Shown: positions 23,229-36,400 of the stretch, one piece after another
Position numbering within the stretch: the stretch's first letter is position 1
Layout of the letters: each line of letters starts with the position of its first letter
Assembly (NCBI GenBank): GCA_020848995.1
Contig: JADLHA010000023.1
Span: 1 to 49,461, forward strand
DNA length: 49,461 nt
Direction: 5' to 3'
Source: Saprospiraceae bacterium
GTDB taxonomy: Bacteria; Bacteroidota; Bacteroidia; Chitinophagales; Saprospiraceae
Notes under the pieces: generated by a model
Told to the model about the DNA's origin: nothing
Databases searched by the model: none
Seen by the model: the letters and a program-made list of their open reading frames with translations, nothing else
Program-made: the position numbers and the translations under genes

Positions 23229-23255
23229 CAAATGTACAAAATGGACGCGGCCCAA
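23229..23255 (-). promoter_or_regulatory. Promoter of terC
   Basis: TACATTTG on the minus strand (23229-23236) is an exact -7 box, with TTG 16 bases upstream (23253-23255). It lies just past the stop codon of the giant gene. Confidence 0.6.
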
Positions 23256-23268
23256 GGGTAAGCGCCTA

Positions 23269-24490
23269 TTACTCGCTGACCACCATGGACTTTGTCAGGC
23301 TCCGGTTTTTGAAATCCAGCTGAACATAATACAGTCCTGCCTGAGGCAGCAGGGTCCTGTCGAGCCGGACCTTATGTGTTCCTTTACTCACGGCTTCCAC
23401 CGTTCGGTATGCAATTTTTCCACGCGTGTCGTAAATGCTCATTTCTACCAGGTCATCCGCACCGGCACTGATTGCGATGTCTGTCCAGTGGTTCCACGGA
23501 TTGGGTTCGATGGAGAAGTCATCTGCAAGGCGTTCTTCACCCGACCGGTAATCCATCTGGATGCCCTGTTCAGTGCTCGTGCGCTTGTTCAGGGCGAGGG
23601 CCGGAGTGATTTCAGAGTTCAATACCACGTTGGCATTCCGATGCTTTACGCTGGTCGCCTCGAACACCAGGGAGAACAGTTCTGTGTTTGGCGGGGCATC
23701 GCCATTCCAGCTCACGGTAATGAATCCTTTGGAGGCCCTGAGCGCATTGACATTGTCTTCGTTAAGTCCATGACCGGGCTGGTATTGAATGCTGTGGAAC
23801 GGCATCTCGCGTGGGTCAAATTGCAGCGTAAATTGCGCAGAGGCATATTCGTGCAGGTTTTGACCTGTAAGGTGTAGCACTGTTCTTCCATTGACCTCAT
23901 CTGTTTCCCAGGTCGCCAACAATTTCAAGTACCCACCCTGACGCCCGGCTGCCTGTGTACCCGGAGCATAGCTGTCGTTGACATCGCCCGTTTTGATTCC
24001 ATAAAATCCAACCGATAGCGGCTCTGACAGCTTGTTAAAGGCAAACTGTTCTGGGAAGGATGCACCAAATGGATTTTCAGGATCGGCAAATGCATACTCC
24101 GTTGGGACAAAACGGAAGCTGGTGTTTTCAGGAATGGCGTCGATCACACCCAGGATGAGCCTGCGTAACTGGCTGACGTCTCGCGTTGACAGGTATCCCG
24201 AGCGGTCAGCATCTGCAGCAATGAGCCGGTATGGGGTCTGGATCTTTTCCAGTCCAAGTATATGGCGCTGAATCCGTACGATGTCTGCCGTAGTTACTCC
24301 GTTTAGCCAGTCGTTGTTGCGGAACGGAGCGATGTTGCAAGCTGCTCCACTGCGGATATCGTGAAAGATAAACTCGCCTTTGGCATCCGTTGTAACAGAA
24401 GGATAGTTGCAGCTTTCCAGACTTACCTTTACTCCTGCAAGGTTCTTGCCCGTTTCGGTGCGGATGGCTCCCGTGATGTCGTAAGCCGCT
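23269..24490 (-). other. C-terminal cassette: CarboxypepD_reg-like, dockerin-like, cohesin-like, T9SS sorting domain
   Basis: This is a sub-region of the giant gene. GAIRTETGKNLAGVKVSLE starts a regulatory-like fold, then two dockerin half-repeats: GVTTADIVRIQRHILG lacks a full Ca loop, while DADRSGYLSTRDVSQL has one. After a short linker, a 115-residue beta domain (ATWETDEVNG to ITPALALN) resembles cohesin. The terminal NPWNHWTDI...SKSM-type region is the T9SS signal. Domain names rest on visual likeness. Confidence 0.7.
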
Positions 24491-27400
24491 CCGGCAGGAC
24501 AGCAACCAGAAGGATCCAGAATTCGAACGAACGTTTGGCAATTGCTTTGGGCTCCATTATCTGCTGTTACCCACAAGTTGACAGTCTGGTCGCCGACATC
24601 GTTGCAACCAAATGTTCTCGAAGTGTCGGTGGTATCTGCTGAGAAACTGTATTTCAGCTTACCACCGCAGGCGTGGGTGCTGCCGCCGTCGATGTCGCTC
24701 GCCCAGATCACCACCATGCATGTATCGGGAGTACCATCTCCATTCAGGTCCATGGCCTGCAGGCTGGTGCTCACGCCATTTCGGCAATAGATCAGCGGCG
24801 GTGCGCAATTTCGGACTGAAATTGGAGCGCTGCCTTCCAGGACGTTTCCGCACTGGTCGCCGATGGACCAATACAGGAGGTGGCTACCGTAAATCCAGGT
24901 ATCGGAAAGCTCACCCCTTCCAACATCAGAATAGCTTCTGTCAATGGATCCATCACGGTTGAAGTCCACACGGAAGGAATAGGTCAACAGCTCATCCGGC
25001 GTACATTGGTCTTCCGCCCGGAAATGGAAGGAGACCTTCGCCCGTTCGCAGTCGGCTCCGTAATCGCACCACACCGAATCCGTCAATCCTTCAACGAGAA
25101 CCGGTTTGACCGTATTGATGCTCTTAATTATTTGGACGTGCTTATAAACGACCAGGGTTCTGGCCGTATCACACCAGTTGAGGACACTCCACGTTCGCAA
25201 AATTTTAAAACAGGCGTTGTTGTCCTGTGCAAACCGGAAGACCTCGTCTGAATGCGATATACCCGCCTTTGCGCAAGGGTGTCCGCTGATGTGGGGACGA
25301 TCATAAGGATCCTGCAGGTCGTCTGGTTCCAGGTGCGCCGTATCGCAAAGATCTGCAACAGTAATGTCAAGGGGCCAGCGGATATTGGCCTCCGAGAAAG
25401 CAACCGGCTGAACGATCTCTATGTGTTGCCAGCAGGTACTGCTGTTTCCAGAGCCATCGGTCGCCTCAAACTTACGAACGATCGTTCCTATGCCGCAGTT
25501 GTTGAGACCGGAAAGGTCGTTTTCTTCCTCTATGATTACCGGACAATTGTCATAAGCGAGGCCATCCTTAGCCGCGCCATTGATCTGATGCCAGAACAAA
25601 GGATTGAGGACAATGGGGTCTACAGCAGATACGTCGTCGACTACTTTCCCAAAATGGTGAAGATTTCCCGGGTCGTAAGGATAATCGCATGCGATCCTGA
25701 TATCTGGCGGACAACTCAGTCCGGGTCTGGTTTTGTCCTGGACTTCGACGACCACCATACAGGTGTTTTCATTCCCCGAGGCATCGACCACTTTCACGCT
25801 GACCAGGATGCTCTTTCCTACGTCCTCGCAACAGAAGTCGACGTACCCTGCCCAATCCGAGAGGTTCCCGCAGGCAAAATCGTTCATGCGACGCACTTCG
25901 AAGTGGTCGAGCAGGCAATTGTCGTGGGAACCATCGTCAAAGGAGGACGCCGGCACGCGTGTACCCGGACCATTGGTCAGGTTGACCACGGTCTTAAAAT
26001 CACAAACGGCAACCGGTGGGGTGAGATCCTTTACCTCAACGAGTCTCGTTTCCTCTGTGACGTTCCCACATGCGTCGTAAAATTCATAGGACACTTTGTG
26101 CAATCCGGGATCCAGCCACAAAGCTCCCTGGTAATTTTCGATGACCTGGGTTCCATAACTTACGACCACGCGGGTTACTGTATTGCAGTCGTCGTGAACG
26201 GCAACCTGCTCGGGAACGAAGGCGGCATGACAGGCCCATGGGGTTGTGTTGACCACCAGGTCGTCCAGGGTTTCTTCGAGGACTGGGCCTGTCGTATCCT
26301 GTACGACAATCCACTGCTGCCACGTCCATTGGATGAAGTCGTTGCACCACCACTCGGTAACATACCAGGTGCGAAGCACTTTGTGCTTACATGGATTGGT
26401 GGCGATGTCCTGATCCTGGAACAAGACCACGATTCCGCAGCCGAGGTAACTTCCTGCAGGCAGGTCTTCCCCGTGGTAGGTAGGTACTCCGGATTGGGCG
26501 GGGTCGATTGCCCCATTGACATCATATTGCACATTTTTACAATCGATGTGCACGTTAGCCGGGGGCAGCAATCCTGCCCAGTCGAAGCGGCGTATGCAAA
26601 TGACGCGCGTACAGGTATCTCCGGTGTTGCCGTAGGCATCCGTCGCCGTCCATACCTGAGTGACCTTTCTCAGGAATTCAGGATCGCAGTCCAGATCGGT
26701 TATCTGCTCTGACAGCTTTTTAATTTTGGCAATGCCACAGGCGTCATAAGCGATGGGGTCAGGTACCGAGGAAAGGTCATCTGTACAATCCAGTGTGTCG
26801 TTTTCGCAGAAAATCTGCGGACCCAACTTGTCTTCGATCAGTACGCGAGACCAGCAGGAATTCCGGCACGCATCGACAAAGACGCTGACGATAAATTCTT
26901 TACCCAGATCTGCCGCAGTGAAGGTATCAGAATGTGGAACACCCCGTTCGTCTCTGACAGCCAGGCGGTAAATGCTATCGGGGTAGTTCTTAGGACTAAC
27001 GAACATACCAGGCTGAAGTATGCCAATGCAATTGGTGTCCAGTCCCAGATGTATTTTGTCATTGCAAGCCATTTCACCGCAGACCATGAGCAAGCTGACG
27101 TCGTGATCGTCTTCGTCGCGAACCGGATCGTCATCTCCGGGAGCGCCGGACCCGTCGCCATCGACTACGTCGTCGGTTTCTCCTTCCGGCACACCACCGG
27201 AATCGTTACCGGGATCGTCGTCGAAATGTGAATCCGAATCGCTATCGACCGGAGAACCGCCAACATAGGCTGTTGTGATCTCGGCGACGTTCAGGAAATT
27301 GCGATTGAGTGCATTGCCAATGATGAGTTTCAGGTACAACACGGCGCTGTCACCTGGTCCAAGAGGATCAGGATAAACTGCACAGGCTTTCAAACCGTCG

Positions 27401-30400
27401 AATGCCCAGGAGGGGTTCGCAGCATAGTTTGCCGGATCAAACACATACCCGTCGGCTACAAAATCCGTCACTTTAATGCTATCGGCTGTTCCGGCTCCCT
27501 GGTTGTACAAGGTAATTTCAAATGTTACGGTGTCGCCTTTGCGGTAGGTCGGTTTGGGAAGTTGGATCCGCTTTCGCAGTGCAAGATCTATGCATTCCGG
27601 TTCACCCAAGGTAACGGGAACTTCTGCGGAGCACATTTCGCCGTTGCGATCAGCGTACACCGCACGAACAATGTAATCACCGGGTGGCAGACTGTCTGCC
27701 TCCAACCCTTCTGTGATCAGGCTTCCGCCGGATGTATATATGGCATATAGTACGCCATCGCCCCAAAGTAGATCCGGATCGATGGTAATGCTTCCTGACC
27801 TGAATTCAAAGGTACATTCCGGTTCAAGTGGCAATACGTGAAAGTCCAGATCCGGAACCGTTCCTATTTCTATTTCTTCCAAAATTTCAGTACATCCGTT
27901 CCCGTCGATCACCCGCAAGTAGTAGAAGCCCGGGAGCAGAGGGAAGGATACGGCCTGATCGCCGGTAAGCTGGTACAGGGGCACATTTCCTCCGTACTGA
28001 ATGATTTCGATCTGCAAGTCGCTGTCGCCGCTTCCGTCAAACTGGATGCTTCCAACGCCGTTGGAGCAACTGCCGTCCTGCAACTGGAAAATATCCGGAT
28101 CGAGCGCAGTACCAAGTCCGTTGACCAGGGCTACTGTATCGCGCGCCAAACATCCGTTCGCATCCTGAACTTCTATGAGATAAAGCCCCTCATTCAATCC
28201 TGTATAGACATAATTTCCATCAAATGAAATGCCATGCAGTTGTCCATTTAGGTAAAATGCATAAGGCGCTGTTCCCGATGCAGAGGCGCTGATGGCGCCA
28301 TTGCTGTTGCTGCAATTCGGATAGGCCGCAATGGTGGTCAGCAATCCGAAGCTGTTGACTTCCGTTTCAACATGCATGGAGTATAAGTCCGTACAGCCTT
28401 GCGCGTCCTCCACAGTGAACAGCAGAATACCCGCGCCTGCCAGCAGATCAAAACTTCCTGCAGCGGCCAATACGGCATTTCCGTTCTGGCTGCCAGAATA
28501 GCTGATCATGTATGGAGGTGTGCCTCCCGATACGGTTAAGCTGACCAGGACCTGCAGACCGCATCCTGTGATGTAGTCCGTTTCGCCTCCAAGTAGCGGG
28601 CCTCCCGATGCTCCGATGAGGACCTCCTGGACCTGGCTGCACTCGGGTCTGGCCTTACTGGTAACGGTTACGGAGTATTGTCCTGGAGCCAGGCTATCGC
28701 GGACGGTGCCGGCAAAGCCGTCATCCCATTGGTAAGTATAGTCATCGGGATACAGTTTGACGACCACTTCTGCATACCCGTCGTTTCTGCCGCAAATGGC
28801 ATCCCGCATATAACTTTCGACCACAAATTCCGGACATGGGATGATGCATCCCGGAACGTTCAGTTCAGCCGAACCTTCAGCAGAACAACCGTTAGCATCC
28901 GTAACCGTAAAGAAGTAGGTTCCGACCGCCAGATCCGTCAAAGCAAACCCGGAATGTCCGGTGTTCCAGCTTATGTTATAGGGGGCGGTTCCTCCGGATG
29001 GAATAACCGCAATAGCGCCACCGTTTCCCTTGCAATCCTGTGGATCCTGAATCTGCAGAGCAAACTGAACCGGGTCCGGATCTTCAATGTCAATGCTAAA
29101 GTACTGGTCACAGGCCAACAGCCCGGTCCCTCCGGAAATCCGCACCAGATAAACACCCTGCTTGAGTCCGCTCAACACGATGGGACTTGCCGAAGAAGCA
29201 TTGTAAACGCCCAGCAGATTATTGAACTGGTCGCGTATGGTCATAATCTGGTTGCCTTCCAACAGATTGGGTACAGAGATTTGTGCATTGCATTCGCCAG
29301 AACAACTGTTAGCCTGCACTACAAAATGTTCGGCTCCCAAATGGATGTTTGGCTCCTCTAACGTTATGGCCTCCTCTGTGCGGCAGGTGGGATAATCAGA
29401 GCCCTGGGATATTACCTCAACGATGTAATTTCCCGCCGGCAATCCGGCAAATTGCCCCGTAGTGCCCAACAGATTCGCGATGCTCTGAAGCACCACTCCG
29501 TATTCGTCTTTGAGGTAAACATCATACGGCGATTCACCGCCTGTGATCTCAAAGAAAATGCGGGCATCGGTTTCGATGCAAGGGCTTCCCTCCTCAGGAT
29601 CCAGGGAAAGGGTAAGACCCTCGTCAGATATCGGGACATTGACCGTATAGAGTGCGGGACATACGGTATCGCTGATGCTGTAATAAGTAATGACGTGGTA
29701 GTCACCCGGGCACAATCCGGTAAATTGGTTGCTGGTTCCCGGAGCCGGGAAATGCGAATTGCCGTCGCCGTCGGTCATGTAGTGGTTGTAGTCGGGAGGT
29801 CCGCCGTTATTTTTTGGCAGGATCACCACGCCGTCGCACTCTCCGCAGTTATTGGCAGGAGTCACCCACAATGGCTCGAAACTCACCGGATTGAGATCCG
29901 GGATATCCACGTTGGCAAGAGCTACCGCACAGCCGTTTTCGTCGATCAGGGTAACCTGGTACAGGCCAACGCCAAGGTTATCGATGCAGTTGGTTGTTTC
30001 TGAGAGGAGCAGTATGCTGCGCCTCCATTCGTATTGGTAATTTTCAGGAGGCACCGGGATGCCGTCTTTGAATACGGCAATCACCTTGGCTCTTCCTGTG
30101 TCGGCATTGCAGGCCGTACCCCATGAGGCCACCTGAATGGTGTAAACGGGAAGACTTCGTTCCGGAAGTTCAATCAATCGTTGATCTTGGCACAGGTCCT
30201 GGTAATAGCCGTAAAGCGGGTTATAAATGTACGAACCTAAATAGATAGTATAGGTGCCCGGCTGAAGATTTTCCAGGCTTACACATTGGGAACCACTGGT
30301 ACTATCCAAATAGTATATTTTATTATAGGATTGGTCATACACTTGGATGTAAGAGATATACCCATTACTTAGCGTATCGACAATGCACCCATTGTTGTAA

Positions 30401-33400
30401 AACTTGGCAGAAAGATCATAATCATAGCTCCCATCGCATTCGAGATTCAATACGGTATCCAGGTAAAGCATTTCAAATGCGCAATCGGGTGGACAGGCTT
30501 CTTCAGTAACTTCCAGCGTCACCGTTGTTTGAGCACATTGCTCGTGATTGGGCGGAAAAGCGGTGTACAATTCTGCGGTATAGATGCCGGGGGCATTAAC
30601 CGTCAGAGAGTCGCTTCCGACCACTGCTCCAAAGACATGCTGTTCGATAAACCCACCCGGCCCGCTCCAGTTGACAAAGGCCAGGGTTTGTCCCGGGGGC
30701 AATAAATCGAACTGTACGCGTATCAGGGTATCGGCTCCAGGATGGGTCTTAGGACAGAGAAGCGGTGGCGAGACCGTACCCGTGATCACAATGCTTTCCC
30801 CGGCATCGGGAACCTCACAGCTAAAACTCGCGTAATTGCAGATGGCTGCATCGTACACGTCGATTTGATACACGCCAGGAGGAACGCTGAGCATGAGTGC
30901 ACGCGCACCGCTTTGGTCAAGGTGATGGTAAAAATTGGGACCCGTAACAACGATGGAATCCGGATCCGTGCCCAAGTCGGGGGAATAGCTGACGGAGAAG
31001 CTCAATTGCCCGTTCTCCGGACATTTTGTCGGCGCCTGGGGTGTGCATTGCAAACCTATCGCAGCCAGCGGACGCGGTTGTGGAATGAGTACCGTTGTGT
31101 CGAGGAAATAGCACTCCGTATAAATGGCGATGTGGTAAGATCCCCAAAGCAATGGAGGCCCAAGAGCAATGCTCTCGGTGAGCCAGTTGGCCGGAGAAGC
31201 TCCGGATGCCAGCCCGCCAGCAAAGTAGAGATATCCACCCGGACCACTGACTACCACGGAATCGATTGGGACGCTGGTCGTGATGTCAAAATCAATAAAA
31301 GCGTCATTGGCTACACAATCCGTATAGGGGCTAACGATGAAGTTGGAAAAATGCAGAGTATCTTCTGCGGAATTGAGTGATACCAGTATGGCCGTATCGC
31401 GGCAGGCGGTGTTCACTTTGACCACGTAACGACCCGGCGGAAGATCCGAAATAGTTACGGTGGCTGAAAGCGTAGCCTCCTTGAAATACTCACCCCCAAT
31501 TTCATTTCCCCCATCATCGCACAATGTGATGCTCAGGATGGCCCCCTGCATGCTTACATCAACACTGACTGATCCATTCTTTTGGTCGCAGCCAGTCGGG
31601 GCTTGCAGTATAACGTTTGTGATCAGATCCGGATCAGGTGCTGGTGGCATGACAAAGTGCAGCGTATCGACCTTTCCGCAGAATCCCCTCAATTTGATGC
31701 TGTAGTTGCCGGACGGCAGGTTTTCAACAACAACATTCTCAAGACTGATATATTGTTCGTCCTGGTAAAATACGAGGTTTGCTTCAGTTTTTTCGTCCAC
31801 CCTAACGCGAATGACAACATAATCGTAAAGGGGATCTATCAGCAACCGGTAGTTGCCTCCACACATGATAAATGGTGAAAGGCCAAACAGATTATTTTCA
31901 CAGTTATAATCTACCAGATCCGGAAGACCAGCAGCGCTGAGAAAATCGACAACGGATTCAAGAAGAGGCTTAAGATCAGCAGATTCCCAGTCAAGTTGGG
32001 GGTATAAGATTTCGTGGTAACAATTGTCCACTAAATCCGGTCGAATTCTCAAAATATCAGGATCAAAGGGGTCCACATAAACTACCGGCTCGTCTCCCGG
32101 GAAATGGCCGTAAGAAGCGTAACCTCTGCCACCAAAGATTGAGACCTTCGTAACTCCAAAATTCAACTTTTCAAGGTAAAACCCGTTGGCATCTTTTTTT
32201 GAAACGTACAAGTTTGGATCCACATATAAACCTGGGCACCTCCGGGCATTCGACGAGTAAACCGTATCTCCGGCCTCGTTACAAATGATCACTTCTTCCA
32301 GGTCGTCGGGTACTTCGAAAGCGATTTCTACTCTGCCCGTGTCATCGCAGGTCAGTGACGGGAAGACGCTGACTGTAGCATTCAGCGTATCCTGGTCGAC
32401 CAGAATCTGGCGGCAAAATTCTACCGGAGGACATTCCGGACCCGCCAGCGGGTCGCTCACGCACACGCAGACTTCCTTGATCCCAGGTGTTGGCCAGCTC
32501 AGGCTGATGCCCGAACCTCCACCTCCCGATACCACGGTGCCACCGTCGGTTTTCCAGTTGTACAGATAATACGCGGGTGGATCATTATACTCGTAGATAA
32601 AATTCTCCGAATTTGCCCCCGGATCAATAGTAAGTGTGTAGTAGACAGACTCTTTACCCCCCATTTTGGTCATTTCAAAAACGACGGTGATGGGAGGCTG
32701 GTCACAACACATATATTCACCCTTTATGCTTAAATAAGCAATAAAACTGGTTGGCAGTCTCTCTCCGCCCATGGCAGGCTCAATGGTCACGTAGGGCTGG
32801 TCTGTATACCTAATACCAGATTCCTTATTAATCATGCATACAGGAGAAAGGAATTTTTGAATTTGCTCTGCCAATTTTCTCATCCACTCCTGATTTCCCT
32901 GTTGTTCGCAATAATCACTGAGAACAATATCTTGAAGGTTAAGTGAAACCCCGTTGACGATTACATCGTTAATAACAAGATCCTGCTTTTCACAACCGAA
33001 TACCATAAATGCAGGCGGCGACGGAGGACGAGTCATAGTTACACGATACCCACAAATCACCTGGCTGAGCCTGATCTCCGCAACTGAATCCACACATATT
33101 GGCGGAACGGCCCCGATCTCAAAATCGCCGACATCGCAACTGATGAGGCGGCAGGTTATTGGCAGGCGGATCTCCGCATAGCTGCCGCAACCGGTGCTGT
33201 CGGCGTCATATACCGATAGCGTCCACAAGCTACCGTCGGTAGCTGTTGGGAACTCCAGTACGGTGAAACCCGACGGGTGGTAGGGCTGCAATACTGGTGC
33301 GCTGCCGTTGAGGCTGTAGTAGAAGCCCGTTGTACCGGCATTAGTAGCCACAACGGTAAACTGGACCTTGAGCGAGTCGGTCAATACATCGCAATCGGTC

Positions 33401-36400
33401 GTTGCAGCGGTGACTTCCATTTCGCAGTAACGCAGCGTGCAGTCCTTGCCTTCGAGCAACAGAGCCGCCGTGCAATCAGGATACTGCACGTCGAAAACCA
33501 GGATCGTCAGCGGATCGGTTGTCGTCAGCGGGCCAATCAGGAAAGACTGGTTGCCCGAACCATCGTACGCCACCGTGGAAGAGGGCCCACCGTTTACCGA
33601 ATAACTGAACCCGGCACTACCGGGATTGGCATATTGCAGGATGGCCTGCACGTAATAGCTGCCCGAGTCGCATGGCCCTGCAAGCGCCTGCATCGACATG
33701 GTGCAGGGGCACTCGACAATATCCAGCTCAATGGTCTCCTCAAACGAGCACTCACCAAAATTAAATTCGGCGGTGATTTGGTATTTTCCTGCGGGTCCGT
33801 TGAAGACATTTCCTGTGATGTATTCAGATCCGCTGCCAGACCACTGAACGTTCGTTAGGGGGTAGGCCGTTCCACAGAAGAGCTCGAGGTCACGGTTTTC
33901 ACAAATTCCCAGACTCGTGGGAAGAAAATCCGTTTCCAGCCCGGAGCGGAGGGCTTGTGGCGGTGGTGCACAATGGCAACTCTGCGATCCCACCAATGCA
34001 TACAAATTGCATACCTGAGCGGGAGTAGCTTCAAAATTAAAGGGAAGCTGGGCAAATCCGGTTTCGACGATTCCGCCGGTGTAGGTTGTGGAAAACAGTT
34101 CCTCGCCCGGATCGTACAGGGCATTTAAGTTGGCATCCTCAAATATCAAATAAGGGATGGGCGTTCCGGGCGGTATGGCGATGAACAGATTCTGTATGGT
34201 AACCTGTCCGCTAACGGCGATGAGACCAGGATTGGGAGAACAACTCAACAAAACATCCATCGCATTGGATACTATCTGCAGACCCGGAATGATGTCGAGA
34301 ATCGTTTCCGTGGTTGCACTGGTCGAGATCTCCGCCGGACAGTCGATGTCATCGGCAACGCAATATACTGTGTCCCTCGCTTTGGTCAGCGCGGAAAGCC
34401 TGTACTCGCCACACTCTGCATCATCGTCGACAATCACGTTGATGTTAAATGCCACTATGCCGCCGCCGGGATAGCCTTCCGGCAACCGCCAGCAAATTTC
34501 CTTAACCCCTCCGCCAAGATCCGTGACCTGTTCTGTCGCAAGATCCCAGAAATAAGGGGCTACATTGGAAGCAGGAGAAAATCCGTCGGCTGATCCCGGT
34601 ACGTATTGAATTTCCGGTGGAAAGGTTACGCAAATGAATTCATTTTCCTGAATGTCGTTGGGCACACCCACGACGTTGACCGTGAGGCGCTGTTGCCCGC
34701 TGCAAGCCCCAATCTGTGGATTGAGAATGGCAATGGCGTACTGGTTGAAATCGCGCGGATCCAGCCCTTCAATGGCAAGCAGATTGGTAGAAGTGAGTTG
34801 ATCTTCCAAAGGTCTGTCACAGCGATCTACTGCGGAGGCCTGCATCTTGAGGCGGCCTCCCGAGATGTAATCGCAGTTAAATATGACTCTCCATCGAAGG
34901 GAAATGGTGTTTAAGTTATTTTCCGGCAGGGTGACTCCTGGCAATTCCGAAATACCCATTCCGTTGAGCCAGTTGATGGGAAGCAGACTTTGTATGGAGG
35001 CATCTCCTAATTCAAACTGGTATTTTTGTCCAAAACTGGTAGGCATCGGGCCCGAGGGATCTGGTATGGATACATAAGTGCCGGTGAGCGCTCCCGGATT
35101 GGAAGGCGGAGGATTGATGGAGGGATATGCCAGTTCGAAACTACCCGGAACGAACTGTGCCCCGCTCAGGGGCAGGTAGATATCGAGCAATTGCTCAAAA
35201 GTCGAGGCTACGCCCACATTTTTAATGGCAATTTCGAATTCAACTTCTTCACAAAGGGGAAAGCCCTCTTCCGGTTGCTTTGTAAAACTTGCCTGAATAC
35301 CTGCATTTGCGCGCAGTGCGCGGAGTGGAAGGTATTTGCTCACGCACGACCTACCGTTGTCGAATAAACCCGTTTGAGGATCTACCGGATACTCGTCGCA
35401 ACTCCACCCAGCGTAAGCGTCGAGTTGAACCGGTGCACAGGAATTCGTCGTGGCGCAGATAGCAAAATCCCGGTAAGTGTCGGTTCCGTTCTTAAACCAA
35501 ATGCCACCGGGATAGGGCTGGAACAGCGATGTGATGTCGACCCCATTGCTCAGGTCGTAGATCTTAAAAACATTGACCGGACTGCTGCCCGTGGCTAAAG
35601 CCAGGTAGCTGATCCCAGCGGCCGGTGTCTTGCCCACGCGCACTTCCCACAGGATGGTGTCATTGGGTATGGTGACCAGCGGACTCGACAAATAATTGAA
35701 GATCACTCCCGGAGGCGTGAGCAGCATGACCTGTCCGCTTCCGTTGAGCGCCTTTGGACCGCAACCCCCACTTCCGCGATGGTAATATACCTGAGCCGTG
35801 TATTGAACATTGTTGTTGTAATCAAAGCATTCGTCGAAATCGAGGTTGAAATCCAATACAAAAAGTGAATCGTCAAAATCCCGGATCTCTTCCAATGGCC
35901 ACAGGCCATCGTTGCGGAAAATGAGTGTACTCGTTCCAATTCCCGGCATCACCTGGACGTTGGCATCCGGAATGGCATAAGAGATATTGGGCAGGTGTCC
36001 TTTGTTGGTGATCACCGCAGAATTGGGAATGTAGTCGAAATTGATTCCTGAAAACGTGTACACAATGGAATCCACGATGTATTGGGGCCTGAAGTCGCCG
36101 AAAACTTTGCGGGTGGAGCACACTTCATTTACAGTGAGCCGTGCCGTGGCTGCACAATCTTCTCCGAAGGATATGGTCGAAGCCATTCTTGCCCTGTAGT
36201 TGCCTACGAAATAGGTTCCCGGTATTCTCTGTCCGCATTGTGAAACCTCGTTGTTGGACATGAAGTACTTGCCGCTGAACCAGGCAGAAGTGTTGTTTTG
36301 CTGAAAGTTGGATGCGCATGGCAGATCCTCTACGGCTGCTTTCACCTTGTAATTTGCAGCAAAAAAGATGCTATCGCCTCTGCTCAGCAGGAAGACTTCG

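Noticed and set aside
23174-23268. yybP-ykoY manganese riboswitch before terC
   Set aside because: The leader is about 50 bases with a single hairpin; the riboswitch needs about 100 bases and two conserved internal loops.
25252-26712. 486-codon frame antisense to the giant gene
   Set aside because: It is a long shadow frame in moderately GC-rich coding sequence. It has no domain, while the sense frame has clear HYR-like modules.
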